DNA of 64,000 nucleotides from the NCBI RefSeq assembly GCF_015210005.1, contig NZ_MU158698.1, positions 2,837,273-2,901,272 of the forward strand, read 5' to 3'. Source of the DNA: Sphingobacterium hungaricum (GTDB lineage Bacteria > Bacteroidota > Bacteroidia > Sphingobacteriales > Sphingobacteriaceae). Positions 19,120 through 28,149 of this stretch are shown here, in pieces. A program made the position numbers and the translations under genes. Within the stretch, counting starts at the first letter, position 1. Each line of letters starts with the position of its first letter. Under the pieces are notes generated by a model. The model worked only from the letters and a program-made list of their open reading frames with translations, was not told the origin of the DNA and did not search any database.

Positions 19120-20013
19120 TTAGAATGTAAATCGCTCATACATTCCTAGAAATCCAGTTAATCCTCCGGTATGGAGAATTAAAATTTTGTCGTTGGGTCG
19201 AAAATAGTCTTTTTGTATCAAATCATCAACAGCATAAAATAATTTCCCAGTATAAGTGGGTTCAATCAGTATTCCTGTCTGTGCAACAAACGTTTTGATA
19301 AACTCCAGCAATTCAGGTTTTGACTTTGCATATCCGCCAAAATGATAATCTGTATGAAATTCAATCTGTTGGCTTGAAACACCTAAAGATTCAATTTCAG
19401 TTCGAATGAACTCGCCATTTTTTAATACGGGAACGGTATGCAGTGTAGTGGTTAAATTGCTGTTGTTAAGTCCTTTCTGCAAGCCAGCAGTCGTTGTTCC
19501 AGTTCCACTAGCCACAAATAGGTGGTTATACTTGTTTGCTAATTCATAAATCAGCTCTTCGCATCCATTTAATGCCAGTGGCCCAAATCCTCCTTCTTCA
19601 ATAATAAATGTGTCTTTGTCTTTTACAATAGATTTTAATTCTTCTTTATTGCGATAGCTTTCTCTTGAAACAAACTCAAGTTCCATTCCGTAGACTTGAC
19701 ATAAAGATAAAACAGGATTATTTACTTGTTCGCCACGAACAAATGCCTTTGTTTTAAAACCAAAAAGAGCTCCGGCGCATGCAGTTGCCAAGAGGTGATT
19801 AGACCAAGCGCCTCCAAATGTGCAAAGTTTTTTTTTCTCTAAGCGCTTAGCCTCAATGAGATGGTATTTTAACTTTCTCCATTTATTGCCTGAAATAAAC
19901 GGGTGTATTAAATCATCACGTTTTACAAAAACCCGAACACCCTTAGCCAGGTATTTTGTGGAATGTATTTCTTGTTCAGGACTATGGATATCGAATGACA
20001 ACATATAATCCAT
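19120..20013 (-). CDS. PLP-dependent D-cysteine desulfhydrase / ACC deaminase family enzyme
   Basis: 297-residue fold type II PLP enzyme. The N-terminus has VFVKRDDLIHPFISGNKWRKLKY, where the lysine of GNKWRKL is the PLP Schiff-base residue, and FGGAWSNHLLATACAGALFGF. The phosphate-binding loop is VASGTGTTTAGLQKG, and ILILHTGGLTGFLG ends the fold. It may degrade D-cysteine to pyruvate, H2S and ammonia, or act on a related amino acid. Start could be ATG 20004. It is divergent from rluD by 41 bases and lies in front of the TonB receptor gene. Confidence 0.85.
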   Translation of the reverse strand: MDYMLSFDIHSPEQEIHSTKYLAKGVRVFVKRDDLIHPFISGNKWRKLKYHLIEAKRLEKKKLCTFGGAWSNHLLATACAGALFGFKTKAFVRGEQVNNPVLSLCQVYGMELEFVSRESYRNKEELKSIVKDKDTFIIEEGGFGPLALNGCEELIYELANKYNHLFVASGTGTTTAGLQKGLNNSNLTTTLHTVPVLKNGEFIRTEIESLGVSSQQIEFHTDYHFGGYAKSKPELLEFIKTFVAQTGILIEPTYTGKLFYAVDDLIQKDYFRPNDKILILHTGGLTGFLGMYERFTF

Positions 20014-20042
20014 AAAGGTAGGGGATTTTGGGCTAATTCAAT

Positions 20043-20050
20043 TACTTTTG
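20043..20050 (+). promoter_or_regulatory. -7 box placed for a leaderless rluD-family mRNA
   Basis: TACTTTTG fits TAnnTTTG and ends only 5 bases before the ATG at 20055, so transcription would start at or next to the start codon. Confidence 0.4.
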
Positions 20051-20054
20051 TACA

Positions 20055-21098
20055 ATGGCTGATGATTTGGAATTTCAAGAGCAAGAAGATCAGGATTTGT
20101 ATGAACACCTGAATATAGTGGTCGATAAGGGCCAAGCTCCATTACGTATAGATAAATTTTTATTAAATAGAGTTGAGAATGCGTCTCGAAACCGCATTCA
20201 AAATGCAATAGATGCTGGTTCTGTTTTGGTGAATACCAAAATAATCAAAGCAAGCTATAAAGTTAAACCATTGGATGTCATATCGGTTGTGATGTCTGAA
20301 CCTCCTCGTGACACGGAAGTTTATCCAGAAAATATCCCCTTGGATATTGTATATGAGGACGATGATTTATTGGTTGTGAATAAAGAAGCTGGAATGGTTG
20401 TCCATCCAGGATACAATAATTACACCTCAACGTTAGTCAACGCATTAACGTACCACTTTTCACAATTGCCAACCATGCAGGGCAATCATGGACGTCCGGG
20501 ACTTGTACACCGGATTGACAAAGATACTTCAGGTTTATTGGTGATTGCTAAAACCGAATGGGCAATGACTTATTTGGCTAAGCAATTCTTCAAGCATAGC
20601 ATCGAACGCAAATATGTGGCTTTGGTATGGGGAGACATCGAAAAAGATGGAACCGTTACAGGCTATATTGGAAGACATCCCAAAGATCGCCGTGTAATGA
20701 CGATGTATGAAGAGCCTGAACAAGGCAAATGGTCGGTAACACATTATCGGGTTTTGGAGCGTTTGGGTTATGTGACTTTAATTGAATGTGAATTGGAGAC
20801 TGGAAGAACACATCAAATTCGCGCGCACATGCAATCAATTGGTCATCCATTATTTAATGACGCAAGTTATGGGGGTGACAAAATATTGAAGGGAACAGTC
20901 TTTAATAAGTACAAACAATTTGTCCAAAACTGTTTTCAATTGTTGCCTAGACAGGCATTGCATGCTCAAGTGATTGGATTTGAACATCCGACAACTAAAG
21001 AATCCGTGCGGTTAGAAGTTCCTATGCCAGAAGATTTTCGTTTAGCATTAGAAAAATGGCGCAATTATTCCTCGCTTTCGCAGGATGGAATTAAGTAA
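20055..21098 (+). CDS. rluD: 23S rRNA pseudouridine synthase, RluD type
   Basis: 347-residue pseudouridine synthase. An N-terminal S4 RNA-binding domain (LRIDKFLLNRVENASRNRIQNAIDAGSVLVN) precedes the catalytic domain, with VHRIDKDTSGLLVIAKT (catalytic Asp155) and GRTHQIRAHMQSIGHPLFND. RluD makes pseudouridines in helix 69 of 23S rRNA. The S4 domain and length fit RluD rather than RluA. The aminotransferase gene follows 15 bases later, probably cotranscribed. Confidence 0.93.
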   Translation: MADDLEFQEQEDQDLYEHLNIVVDKGQAPLRIDKFLLNRVENASRNRIQNAIDAGSVLVNTKIIKASYKVKPLDVISVVMSEPPRDTEVYPENIPLDIVYEDDDLLVVNKEAGMVVHPGYNNYTSTLVNALTYHFSQLPTMQGNHGRPGLVHRIDKDTSGLLVIAKTEWAMTYLAKQFFKHSIERKYVALVWGDIEKDGTVTGYIGRHPKDRRVMTMYEEPEQGKWSVTHYRVLERLGYVTLIECELETGRTHQIRAHMQSIGHPLFNDASYGGDKILKGTVFNKYKQFVQNCFQLLPRQALHAQVIGFEHPTTKESVRLEVPMPEDFRLALEKWRNYSSLSQDGIK

Positions 21099-21113
21099 TG
21101 ATTTAAATAGAGC

Positions 21114-21965
21114 ATGTCAGCACAATATATAAATTTTAATGGGAGCCTAGTCTTAGATACGGAAACCATTCTGACAAGTGAAAATAGGGCTTTTCGCTAT
21201 GGAGATGGTATTTTTGAGACCATGCTTTGGCAGGATGGAACTATCCGCTATTTGCATTTGCATGTAGCGCGTTTGCAGGATAGTTTGCGCATGCTGTACA
21301 TGGAAGATTTCCAGAAGTACGATGGATATTTTATCAAATCCAAAGTCGAAGAACTGATACGGAAGAATAACTTTATCGGACAGAAAGTCCGCGTTCGTCT
21401 GATTGTTTACAGAGAAGGTTCAGGATTGTACAGTCCTGATACCAATCGTTCGGCTTATGTTTTGCAGGTTAGCCGTATGCCAGATACTATACGAGATAAA
21501 AAATTAGGTTTGATTGTCGACTTGTATACAGAATATAAAAAACCTTACAGCGAGCTGTCCAAGCTAAAATCAAATAATTCATTGATTTATGTGATGGCTG
21601 GATTGTATAAAAAGAAGCATGCTTTTGATGAAGTTTTGATTCTGAATCAAGAAGGTTTTTTGTGTGAAGGGTTATCATCGAATCTTTTCGTTTATTACGA
21701 GAAAACTTTATATACACCTGCGCTATCCCAAGCTTGTGTAGCAGGAGTGATGCGTTCAGTGGTAATGGATATGGCTACCGATGAGCAAATTCCAGTCGTT
21801 GAAGCTGAAATTAGTCCAGAAATTATGAAGCGAGCCGATGAAATATTCTGCACAAATGCCGTTCAAGGCGTTCAATGGGTAATGGGCTATAAGCAGAAGC
21901 GTTATTTCAATAAAATTTCCAGAATTCTTCAAGAGAAATTGACGACTTGGAAATATGAAGATTAG
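21114..21965 (+). CDS. Class IV PLP aminotransferase / aminodeoxychorismate lyase-like
   Basis: 283 residues of fold type IV PLP enzymes (PabC, IlvE, DAAT). Seen: ENRAFRYGDGIFETMLW (family start), the PLP lysine in YSELSKLKSNNSLIYVMAGLY, LNQEGFLCEGLSSNLFVYYE (the E of the CEG-type motif) and PALSQACVAGVMRSVV. The small length and RYGDGIFETM block point to aminodeoxychorismate lyase (4-aminobenzoate for folate), but branched-chain or D-amino-acid transamination cannot be excluded. Confidence 0.85.
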   Translation: MSAQYINFNGSLVLDTETILTSENRAFRYGDGIFETMLWQDGTIRYLHLHVARLQDSLRMLYMEDFQKYDGYFIKSKVEELIRKNNFIGQKVRVRLIVYREGSGLYSPDTNRSAYVLQVSRMPDTIRDKKLGLIVDLYTEYKKPYSELSKLKSNNSLIYVMAGLYKKKHAFDEVLILNQEGFLCEGLSSNLFVYYEKTLYTPALSQACVAGVMRSVVMDMATDEQIPVVEAEISPEIMKRADEIFCTNAVQGVQWVMGYKQKRYFNKISRILQEKLTTWKYED

Positions 21966-21987
21966 AGATGCGCAATGCGCATCTCTA
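21962..21987. repeat. Near-perfect palindrome after the aminotransferase gene
   Basis: Arms TTAGAGATGCGCA / TGCGCATCTCTAA with at most one unpaired base, overlapping the stop codon region. No T-run follows, so it may protect the 3' end or be a weak terminator. Confidence 0.45.
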
Positions 21988-22227
21988 AAATTGAATTATT
22001 TTAAAAAAAACTCTATCAAAGTTTTCGTGAAACCATCAAAATTTTCGATACTAAATATTGTTTTATCCTAAGGTCGTCAATCCCTTATCTTATAACGACT
22101 ATTGCATTTTAAAGATATGGATAGCATTGGAGATCAACTAAAATTCTTTCATTAGCATAATTATTTATTGATTGGTTAAACTTATTGTTGAAACTATTGT
22201 TTACAAGAAAATAATTATTGCCGAACA

Positions 22228-23931
22228 ATGTTTAATCACCAAATTGCTATCGTCGGGACAGGTCCCGCAGCGTTGTATTTTTTACACCATCTTTCACAAA
22301 AAGATGCTATCATAGAGAATATTATTTTATTTGAGAAGGGAAATCGCATAGGGTGTGGAATGCCTTACAGCAAATATGGAGCGGGTTTGGAGCATGTTAC
22401 CAATGTTTCTGCAAATGAAATCCCTCTTCTTTCGGAAAAGCTGGAATCATGGGTTCATGAGCTAACAGATCCTGAGCTAAAGAAATTCAACATGGATAGA
22501 AACCAGTTCAATGAGTACAAGGTATTGCCTCGCTTATTCTTTGGAAATTATTTAGAAGACCAGTTTAAGTTGGTTTTGGAAGCGTTGACAAAGAAAAATA
22601 TCCGAATCGATTTACGTCTAGAAACGGAAGTTGTTGATATTGAAGAACAAGCTGATAAAAGAGGTTTTTTAATTTTGACAAATAAGTCAGAAACTTTTGA
22701 AACCGAAAGAGTAGTCATATGTACAGGCCATGTTTGGCCAAGAAAAAATGAGACTAAAATTCCCAATTATTTTGATTCTCCATATCCTCCAAGCAAGATT
22801 GATTTAGAAGTAAATTTTCCCGTAGCTTTGAAAGGATCCTCCTTAACTGCGGTTGATGCCATCCGAACTTTAGCCAGAAAAAATGGGAATTTCACAAAAT
22901 TGGATTCAGGCTATTTAACCTATGCTAGACATAAAGAAAAACCAAATTTCAAAATTTGTATGCATTCCCGTTCCGGACTTTTGCCCGACGTACGAATTCA
23001 CCTCGACAATGCCCAACTGGGCTTGGCGACTTCTGGTTGGGATATGGAATTTGTTGATGAAAGCAAATCGAGAAACGGAGGCTTCGTTAGTTTGGATGAA
23101 GTATTCGATCAGAAATTCAAAAAGCAGATTTTCGAGGAGGATCCAGATTTTTACGAACTAATTAAACATGATACGCTTGAAGGATTTGTAAAGCGGATTA
23201 TGAATTTTAGGAAATCTATCGATCCATTTGATTTGCTAGCTGGAGAATATATTCAAGCACAGAAATCTATCGAACGGAAAATGGGCATAAGCTGGAAAGA
23301 GTCTTTAGCGGTTTTAAGTTATTCGCTGAATTATCCAGCCAAGTATTTTTCTGCTGAAGATGTACACCGCATGAATACGCATTTAATGCCTTTGATTTCG
23401 ATTATTATTGCATTTTTGCCTCAAGAATCGACGCTCGAGTTATTAGCACTGCATCAGGCTGGAGCTTTGGATATGATTGTTGTCGATGATTCAAGCTGGG
23501 TTGAAGCCGATGAAGCAGGTGGCGCAACCTATCATTATGTTTCAGAAAGCAATCAAAAGCATAGCCAATATTATTCCTTATACATTGATTGTACAGGACA
23601 AAGTGCGCAATCATATGAAGAATTTCCTTTCCCAGCTTTGCGAGAATCTCAAACGGTAAGTCCTGCCAGAATCAAATATAGAAATCAAACTTACGCGGAA
23701 ATGCTATTAGAAAATAAAGATCCTCGAATAGAACATATCCAGGATGACCAATATTACTTAAGAGTTCCTGGCGTAGCGATCAACGATTATTTCCAGGCAA
23801 TCAATCAATACGGAGCGGTTAACGAGAATCTCTATGTCATGGCGGTTCCTTTGATTGCGGGATATAATCCAGATTATTCCGGACTTGATTTTTGCGACAC
23901 AGCTGCGAGAAAAATTTTTGAAAAATTCTAA
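22228..23931 (+). CDS. FAD/NAD(P)-binding oxidoreductase, NAD_binding_9 type
   Basis: 567-residue flavoprotein. The N-terminal dinucleotide motif is IAIVGTGPAALYFLHHL (GxGxxA), then FEKGNRIGCGMPYSKYG, and a second site near RVVICTGHVWP. The pattern (CGMPYS, ANEIPLL, ALKGSSLTAVDAIRTL) matches the FAD-NAD(P)-binding proteins grouped as NAD_binding_9, a family with few characterised members. Substrate unknown. Upstream (21988-22227) I see only A+T-rich sequence. A gap of 48 bases separates it from the DUF2383 gene. Confidence 0.8.
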   Translation: MFNHQIAIVGTGPAALYFLHHLSQKDAIIENIILFEKGNRIGCGMPYSKYGAGLEHVTNVSANEIPLLSEKLESWVHELTDPELKKFNMDRNQFNEYKVLPRLFFGNYLEDQFKLVLEALTKKNIRIDLRLETEVVDIEEQADKRGFLILTNKSETFETERVVICTGHVWPRKNETKIPNYFDSPYPPSKIDLEVNFPVALKGSSLTAVDAIRTLARKNGNFTKLDSGYLTYARHKEKPNFKICMHSRSGLLPDVRIHLDNAQLGLATSGWDMEFVDESKSRNGGFVSLDEVFDQKFKKQIFEEDPDFYELIKHDTLEGFVKRIMNFRKSIDPFDLLAGEYIQAQKSIERKMGISWKESLAVLSYSLNYPAKYFSAEDVHRMNTHLMPLISIIIAFLPQESTLELLALHQAGALDMIVVDDSSWVEADEAGGATYHYVSESNQKHSQYYSLYIDCTGQSAQSYEEFPFPALRESQTVSPARIKYRNQTYAEMLLENKDPRIEHIQDDQYYLRVPGVAINDYFQAINQYGAVNENLYVMAVPLIAGYNPDYSGLDFCDTAARKIFEKF

Positions 23932-23979
23932 ACATTTATGCTAATCCGTTGTTGAATAGGTAAACTAATAACAAATACT

Positions 23980-24432
23980 ATGGGACTACAGGAAAAAACA
24001 AATTCGATTTTAAATGATTTAATTGAGATTAATAACGACCGTGTTGCTGGATTTGAAAAAGCAATCGAAGATATTGATGATGCCAATCTAGACTTAAAAG
24101 TTTTGTTTGAAGCATATATTTTGCAAAGTAAAAAATATGCGGTTGAATTAAGTGCGATTGTTTTGAAGCATGGCGGAAATCCAGAAGATGGAACGAGCGT
24201 AAGCGGTGGATTGCATAGAGCTTGGATTGATGTGAAAGCGTTGTTCGGCGGATCAGATCGCAAAAGCATTTTGAGCGAAGCTGAACGCGGTGAAGATGCC
24301 ATCAAAAAAGCGTACAAAGAAGCTATCGAAAGCCCAGAGATTGCACAAGAAGTTTTGCCTACTTTGTTAGATCAGTCTAAAGGAATTCAAGATTCGCATG
24401 ATAAAATCAAAGCTTTGCGCGACAGCGCATAA
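23980..24432 (+). CDS. PA2169-family four-helix-bundle protein (DUF2383)
   Basis: 150 residues, all helical. The pattern of TNSILNDLIEINNDRVAGFEKAIED, LFEAYILQSKKYAVELSAIV, GTSVSGGLHRAWIDVKALFGG and AERGEDAIKKAYKEAIE matches the DUF2383/PA2169 family, ferritin-like bundles often found in stress or biofilm regulons. Residues such as Glu and His could bind metal, but I cannot confirm this. A terminator follows. Confidence 0.85.
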   Translation: MGLQEKTNSILNDLIEINNDRVAGFEKAIEDIDDANLDLKVLFEAYILQSKKYAVELSAIVLKHGGNPEDGTSVSGGLHRAWIDVKALFGGSDRKSILSEAERGEDAIKKAYKEAIESPEIAQEVLPTLLDQSKGIQDSHDKIKALRDSA

Positions 24433-24452
24433 GCGACAAATTATAAAGTAAA

Positions 24453-24484
24453 TGAAAGCCACAAAATTTTTGTGGCTTTTTTGG
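24453..24484 (+). terminator. Rho-independent terminator
   Basis: Stem AAAGCCACAAAA / TTTTGTGGCTTT with a minimal loop and a T-run, 20 bases after the DUF2383 gene. Confidence 0.88.
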
Positions 24485-24551
24485 TTTCAGTATATAATTT
24501 ACAAAACCAACTTTTGGACTTGATAATAATTGCATAAATAGTCATTAACAT

Positions 24552-24587
24552 AAAAAGCCCTAAATGCAAGGTGCATTCAGGGCTTTA
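24552..24587 (-). terminator. Terminator of the minus-strand lipoprotein gene
   Basis: Arms AAAGCCCTAAATGCA and TGCATTCAGGGCTTT with one mismatch around AGG. The A-run on its left side becomes a T-run on the minus strand, 18 bases after the stop of the Ala-rich lipoprotein gene. Confidence 0.85.
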
Positions 24588-24604
24588 TTCTTTTACGAAA
24601 AGTA

Positions 24605-25081
24605 CTATTGCAATCCTGCAGCAGTTTTAGCAGCAGCAATCATATCATCACCGTATTTTAAGATCGCATCTCTATCAGCCGTAGTAATCTTGTTATCTAA
24701 AGCTTTTTGATTGATTTTAGAGCGTTCTTCAGCGATATGAGTTTCCGCTTTTGTTGCATCTTCTACAGTGGTAGCATTGATTCGCTTAATGATTAAATCC
24801 GCTAAAGATTTTGCTAAATCTTTAGACTCATTTTTCTCTAAAGCAGGAGTTTGAATTGTTGATACAGCGTTGTTTGCAGCTGCAATATCCGAATAAAGAA
24901 TCGCTGCAGCAGCGTTGTTTACAGCAACATCTTCAGCATTAGCCGCTCTAGTTGCAGCAGCATCAGCATGGCTTGCTGCACTTTCGCTAGCATTTTGCGC
25001 TTTCTCTTGTGGACTATTATTACAAGCGACTACGCTTCCAATCATGGTACCTAACAATGCAATTTTGACTAAATTTTTCAT
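24605..25081 (-). CDS. Ala-rich lipoprotein of unknown function
   Basis: 158 residues with signal peptide and lipobox SVVAC (Cys20). The mature part is rich in alanine with repeated AADAAATRAANAEDVAVNNAAAAIL-like segments (read in shorter pieces), then a helical region with KDLAKSLADLIIKRINATTVEDATKAE. It is probably a long helical or coiled-coil envelope lipoprotein. I know no named family. It is monocistronic with its own terminator. Confidence 0.6.
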   Translation of the reverse strand: MKNLVKIALLGTMIGSVVACNNSPQEKAQNASESAASHADAAATRAANAEDVAVNNAAAAILYSDIAAANNAVSTIQTPALEKNESKDLAKSLADLIIKRINATTVEDATKAETHIAEERSKINQKALDNKITTADRDAILKYGDDMIAAAKTAAGLQ

Positions 25082-25203
25082 AATTGTTATATATTTATAT
25101 TTATAACATAAAATTACATTATTATATTTTAATTTTATTAAGAGTATAAAAAATTTTTGTTAAATATTTTTGATTTGTAGTTATTGAATGATAATTAGCT
25201 ATT

Positions 25204-26064
25204 TCAGTTCAGGAATGATTTTAAATCTGCTAAAAGTTTGCTGAGCGAGCCTTCGCCGATTCCATGATTATCTTGATGATAGAATGTTAGCACTGAAACA
25301 TTTTGCTGTTTCAACCGAGCTTCAAAAGCGGTAGCTTGCCCAATTGAAACCAATTCATCATTTGTCCCATGGACGATATAAAATTTAGGGCTATTGGCAG
25401 AAACATAATGTATAGGGCTCGCATCCTGATATTCTTTTGCTTTTTCTTCCTTTGTACCACCTAGAAATTGTTCGACAAACCTCCGTGCATCATCGCTTTC
25501 GTTTTCTAAATCTGCTGTAAAATCATACACGCCCGACATCGCTATGCAACCTTTGATGTAACCTCGATCATTGTGTTTCAATGTATGCAAGGCTGCCAGA
25601 TGCGCGCCTGCGCTGAATCCCGCCATATATGTTTCAGTTGAAACCTGGTAGGCATCTAGGTTTGAATAGATAAAATCCATTGCCATCTGCACATCAATCT
25701 CTGCTGCAGGATATTGGTTTTGATTTCCTTTCACTAAGCGGTAATTGAGATTTACCAACGCATAGCCCGGAAATTCTTGCATAAGGCCATTGATTATTTC
25801 TTGATTTAGTATGAGATCGTCTTTGTCACCGCCTTCCCATCCACCGCCATGGATAAACACAGCTATTTTAGTCGTGTTCATTGATCTTCCTGGTGGTAAA
25901 TAAATATCCATTTTCTGAAGTGGATCTTGTCCATAACTTACGTTTTTAAGCGAATAGAGTTGATTCGTAGGGTATATTTCAATATGCTCGTCTTTGCTGC
26001 AGGATACAGAAAGCAAATAAATGATCAATATATTAAGGAATTGGAAGGCTCGTAATTTTGTCAT
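25204..26064 (-). CDS. Secreted alpha/beta-hydrolase, carboxylesterase/BD-FAE type
   Basis: Lipoprotein esterase of about 286 residues. I start at ATG 26064 (MTKLRAFQF), which gives a clean signal peptide with lipobox LSVSC; the frame is open to 26094 but that adds a non-signal tail. Motifs: oxyanion hole HGGGWEGG, nucleophile elbow GFSAGAHLA, an Asp in VHGTNDELV and the catalytic His in DNHGIGEG. Such enzymes deacylate sugars or peptides. The adjacent Tat-exported Gfo/Idh/MocA gene is divergent and may share a carbohydrate-related role (inference). Confidence 0.85.
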   Translation of the reverse strand: MTKLRAFQFLNILIIYLLSVSCSKDEHIEIYPTNQLYSLKNVSYGQDPLQKMDIYLPPGRSMNTTKIAVFIHGGGWEGGDKDDLILNQEIINGLMQEFPGYALVNLNYRLVKGNQNQYPAAEIDVQMAMDFIYSNLDAYQVSTETYMAGFSAGAHLAALHTLKHNDRGYIKGCIAMSGVYDFTADLENESDDARRFVEQFLGGTKEEKAKEYQDASPIHYVSANSPKFYIVHGTNDELVSIGQATAFEARLKQQNVSVLTFYHQDNHGIGEGSLSKLLADLKSFLN

Positions 26065-26230
26065 AATCATGGATTTATGCAAAAACACGCACAATTATAA
26101 TGCCGATTTATGTTAAATTCTAACAGCGTAAAATTGATAAATTTTTAAAAAATGCATATAATTATTACATTTAATATGGCATTTATGGCTCTTTCTTTCT
26201 TAAATTCGTTAAACCAAAAAACTAAAATGT

Positions 26231-27532
26231 ATGTTTGATTCCAGAAGGGAATTTATCAAAAATTCTTCGCTATTGCTTGCTTCAGCAGGTTTAAGTTCGC
26301 TTTATTCAACGAGTTTTGCAGGTCCGCAAGGACAAAAAATCCGGATTGGTGCAATTGGGATCAAAGGAATGGGTTGGTCCAACCTAAGTTCATTTTTGAA
26401 ATTAAAAGATGTTGAATGCGTAGCCATCTGTGATATCGACCAACAGGTTATTGATGATCGATTGAAAGAATTAGCAACAAAAAATATAAGACCCAAAGTC
26501 TATCATCATCATAAAGATTTATTGGCAGACCAATCGATCGACGCCGTTATTATCGGAACACCCGATCACTGGCATTGCCTGCAAATGATTGATGCCTGCG
26601 CTGCAGGAAAGCATGTGTATGTCGAAAAGCCTTTAGGAAATTCGATTGTTGAATGCGATGCAATGCTCGCGGCAAAGAATAAATACAATAGCATTGTTCA
26701 AGTGGGGCAATGGCAACGGAGCCAGCAGCATTTTAAAGATGCAATTGATTTTGTGCATTCTGGCAAGTTGGGTAAAATACGTATCGTGAAAGCTTGGTCT
26801 TATCTAGGATGGAAACATGATGTACCTGTTAAACCAGATACAGCTCCGCCTGCTGGCGTGGATTACCAAACTTGGCTTGGCCCTGCCAAAACAAGGCCTT
26901 TCAACCTGAATCGCTTTCATTTTGAATTCCGCTGGTTTTGGGATTATGCTGGAGGCTTAATGACTGATTGGGGAGTCCATTTGTTAGATTATGCGCTCTT
27001 GGGGATGAAAGTCGATACACCGAAATCCATTATTGCTTCGGGCGGAAAGTTTGCCTATCCGAATGACGCAAGCGAAACGCCTGACACGTTGTCGACGGCT
27101 TATGAATTTGATGATTTTACGATTCAATGGGAGCATACCAAAGGTATAGGCCTAGGTCCTTATTCCAGAGATCATGGGATTGCTTTTATAGGAAACAATG
27201 GAACTTTAGTGCTGAATAGAAATGGCTGGGAAGTAATTCCCGAGTCCAATAGGATGGAAGCCGTATCGTTAAAACGCTCGGTTGATAATGGACTTGATAA
27301 GCATACTGCAAACTTTGTGGAGGCGATTCAAACTAGAAATGCTTCTATATTGGCCGCACCGATAGAAGTAGGCGCACATATTGCGAAGTTTTCGCAAATG
27401 GGAAACATTGCTTACCGAACAGGAAAGAAATTGCATTGGGACAAAGCCAAGAATAGGTTTCACGAAAAAGAAGCCAACGAATATTTAGCGGCTAAATATT
27501 ATAACAACTATAAAATCCCTAAAATAAGTTAA
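26231..27532 (+). CDS. Tat-exported Gfo/Idh/MocA-family oxidoreductase
   Basis: 433-residue NAD(P)-dependent oxidoreductase of sugars or inositols. The N-terminus has a Tat motif, SRREFIKNSSLLLASAGLSS, so the protein is probably exported folded with its cofactor. The nucleotide fold follows (IRIGAIGIKGMGWSNL, VAICDIDQQ), with HVYVEKPLGNS (the EKP motif) and a GGLMTDWGVHLLDYAL stretch of the C-terminal domain. Exported Gfo/Idh/MocA proteins are common in Bacteroidetes glycan metabolism, including glycosidases of the GH109 group; that activity cannot be told from sequence. Confidence 0.88.
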   Translation: MFDSRREFIKNSSLLLASAGLSSLYSTSFAGPQGQKIRIGAIGIKGMGWSNLSSFLKLKDVECVAICDIDQQVIDDRLKELATKNIRPKVYHHHKDLLADQSIDAVIIGTPDHWHCLQMIDACAAGKHVYVEKPLGNSIVECDAMLAAKNKYNSIVQVGQWQRSQQHFKDAIDFVHSGKLGKIRIVKAWSYLGWKHDVPVKPDTAPPAGVDYQTWLGPAKTRPFNLNRFHFEFRWFWDYAGGLMTDWGVHLLDYALLGMKVDTPKSIIASGGKFAYPNDASETPDTLSTAYEFDDFTIQWEHTKGIGLGPYSRDHGIAFIGNNGTLVLNRNGWEVIPESNRMEAVSLKRSVDNGLDKHTANFVEAIQTRNASILAAPIEVGAHIAKFSQMGNIAYRTGKKLHWDKAKNRFHEKEANEYLAAKYYNNYKIPKIS

Positions 27533-27540
27533 CTGATAGC

Positions 27541-28146
27541 TTAAATAATCGGAAATAACTTCGATTCGACAGCTATTTTAAAATTAGCATGAAGTGTCTC
27601 TAAGAATAATTTGTTTTGCGGATTCTCGGCAACCAAATAAGGAATTTGAATCGTGTCATGCGATAAAATCAGTTCATAATATCCAAAGAAAAGACCTCTG
27701 GTATTCTGGACTGATTTTACTTCTCGAACCCGTCTAACATCGTTCAACAAATTGAAATTGATATTTTCTGCATCAATCTGCTCAATGAATACAGCTGAAT
27801 TTTGTGGATTAAACCAAATCTGCTGTTTCTTCGTCGTCTTCACGTGATTGGACAGCAAAAACAATTGCCCGATTAGGTAAAAACTGATTGGAAGCAAGAA
27901 AAGTAATATTTTAATTTTAATCGCCAATACCAAAACGATAATCAATAGAATAAATCCTATACCGACTGTTGTCAATGTGAGGTTTGTGGCTTTGCTAATG
28001 ATCGTATGTGTCGTATCAATTAGCAAGTATCCGTTATTCTGAATAATTTTGCCGTCGTTTCCCTTTAAATTCGGTTTGATAAAACGATTATAAAGGATGT
28101 AAAACAAAAATCCGATTAGGCAGACAATTAAAATGAACTTTAGCAT
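27541..28146 (-). CDS. Membrane protein of unknown function next to panB
   Basis: 201 residues with a hydrophobic N-terminal helix (FILIVCLIGFLFYILY) and two adjacent helices at ~60-100 (LTTVGIGFILLIIVLVLAIK, ILLFLLPISFYLIGQLFLL), then a soluble C-terminal half with alternating strands (QIWFNPQNSAVFIEQIDAENI, VREVKSVQNTRGLFFGYYEL) that may be PH-like. The gene starts 3 bases after the panB stop, so it is in the panB operon. I do not recognise a family. Confidence 0.6.
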   Translation of the reverse strand: MLKFILIVCLIGFLFYILYNRFIKPNLKGNDGKIIQNNGYLLIDTTHTIISKATNLTLTTVGIGFILLIIVLVLAIKIKILLFLLPISFYLIGQLFLLSNHVKTTKKQQIWFNPQNSAVFIEQIDAENINFNLLNDVRRVREVKSVQNTRGLFFGYYELILSHDTIQIPYLVAENPQNKLFLETLHANFKIAVESKLFPII

Positions 28147-28149
28147 GGT

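Noticed and set aside
21962..21987. Terminator after the aminotransferase gene
   Set aside because: Strong palindrome but no T-run; kept only as an inverted repeat.
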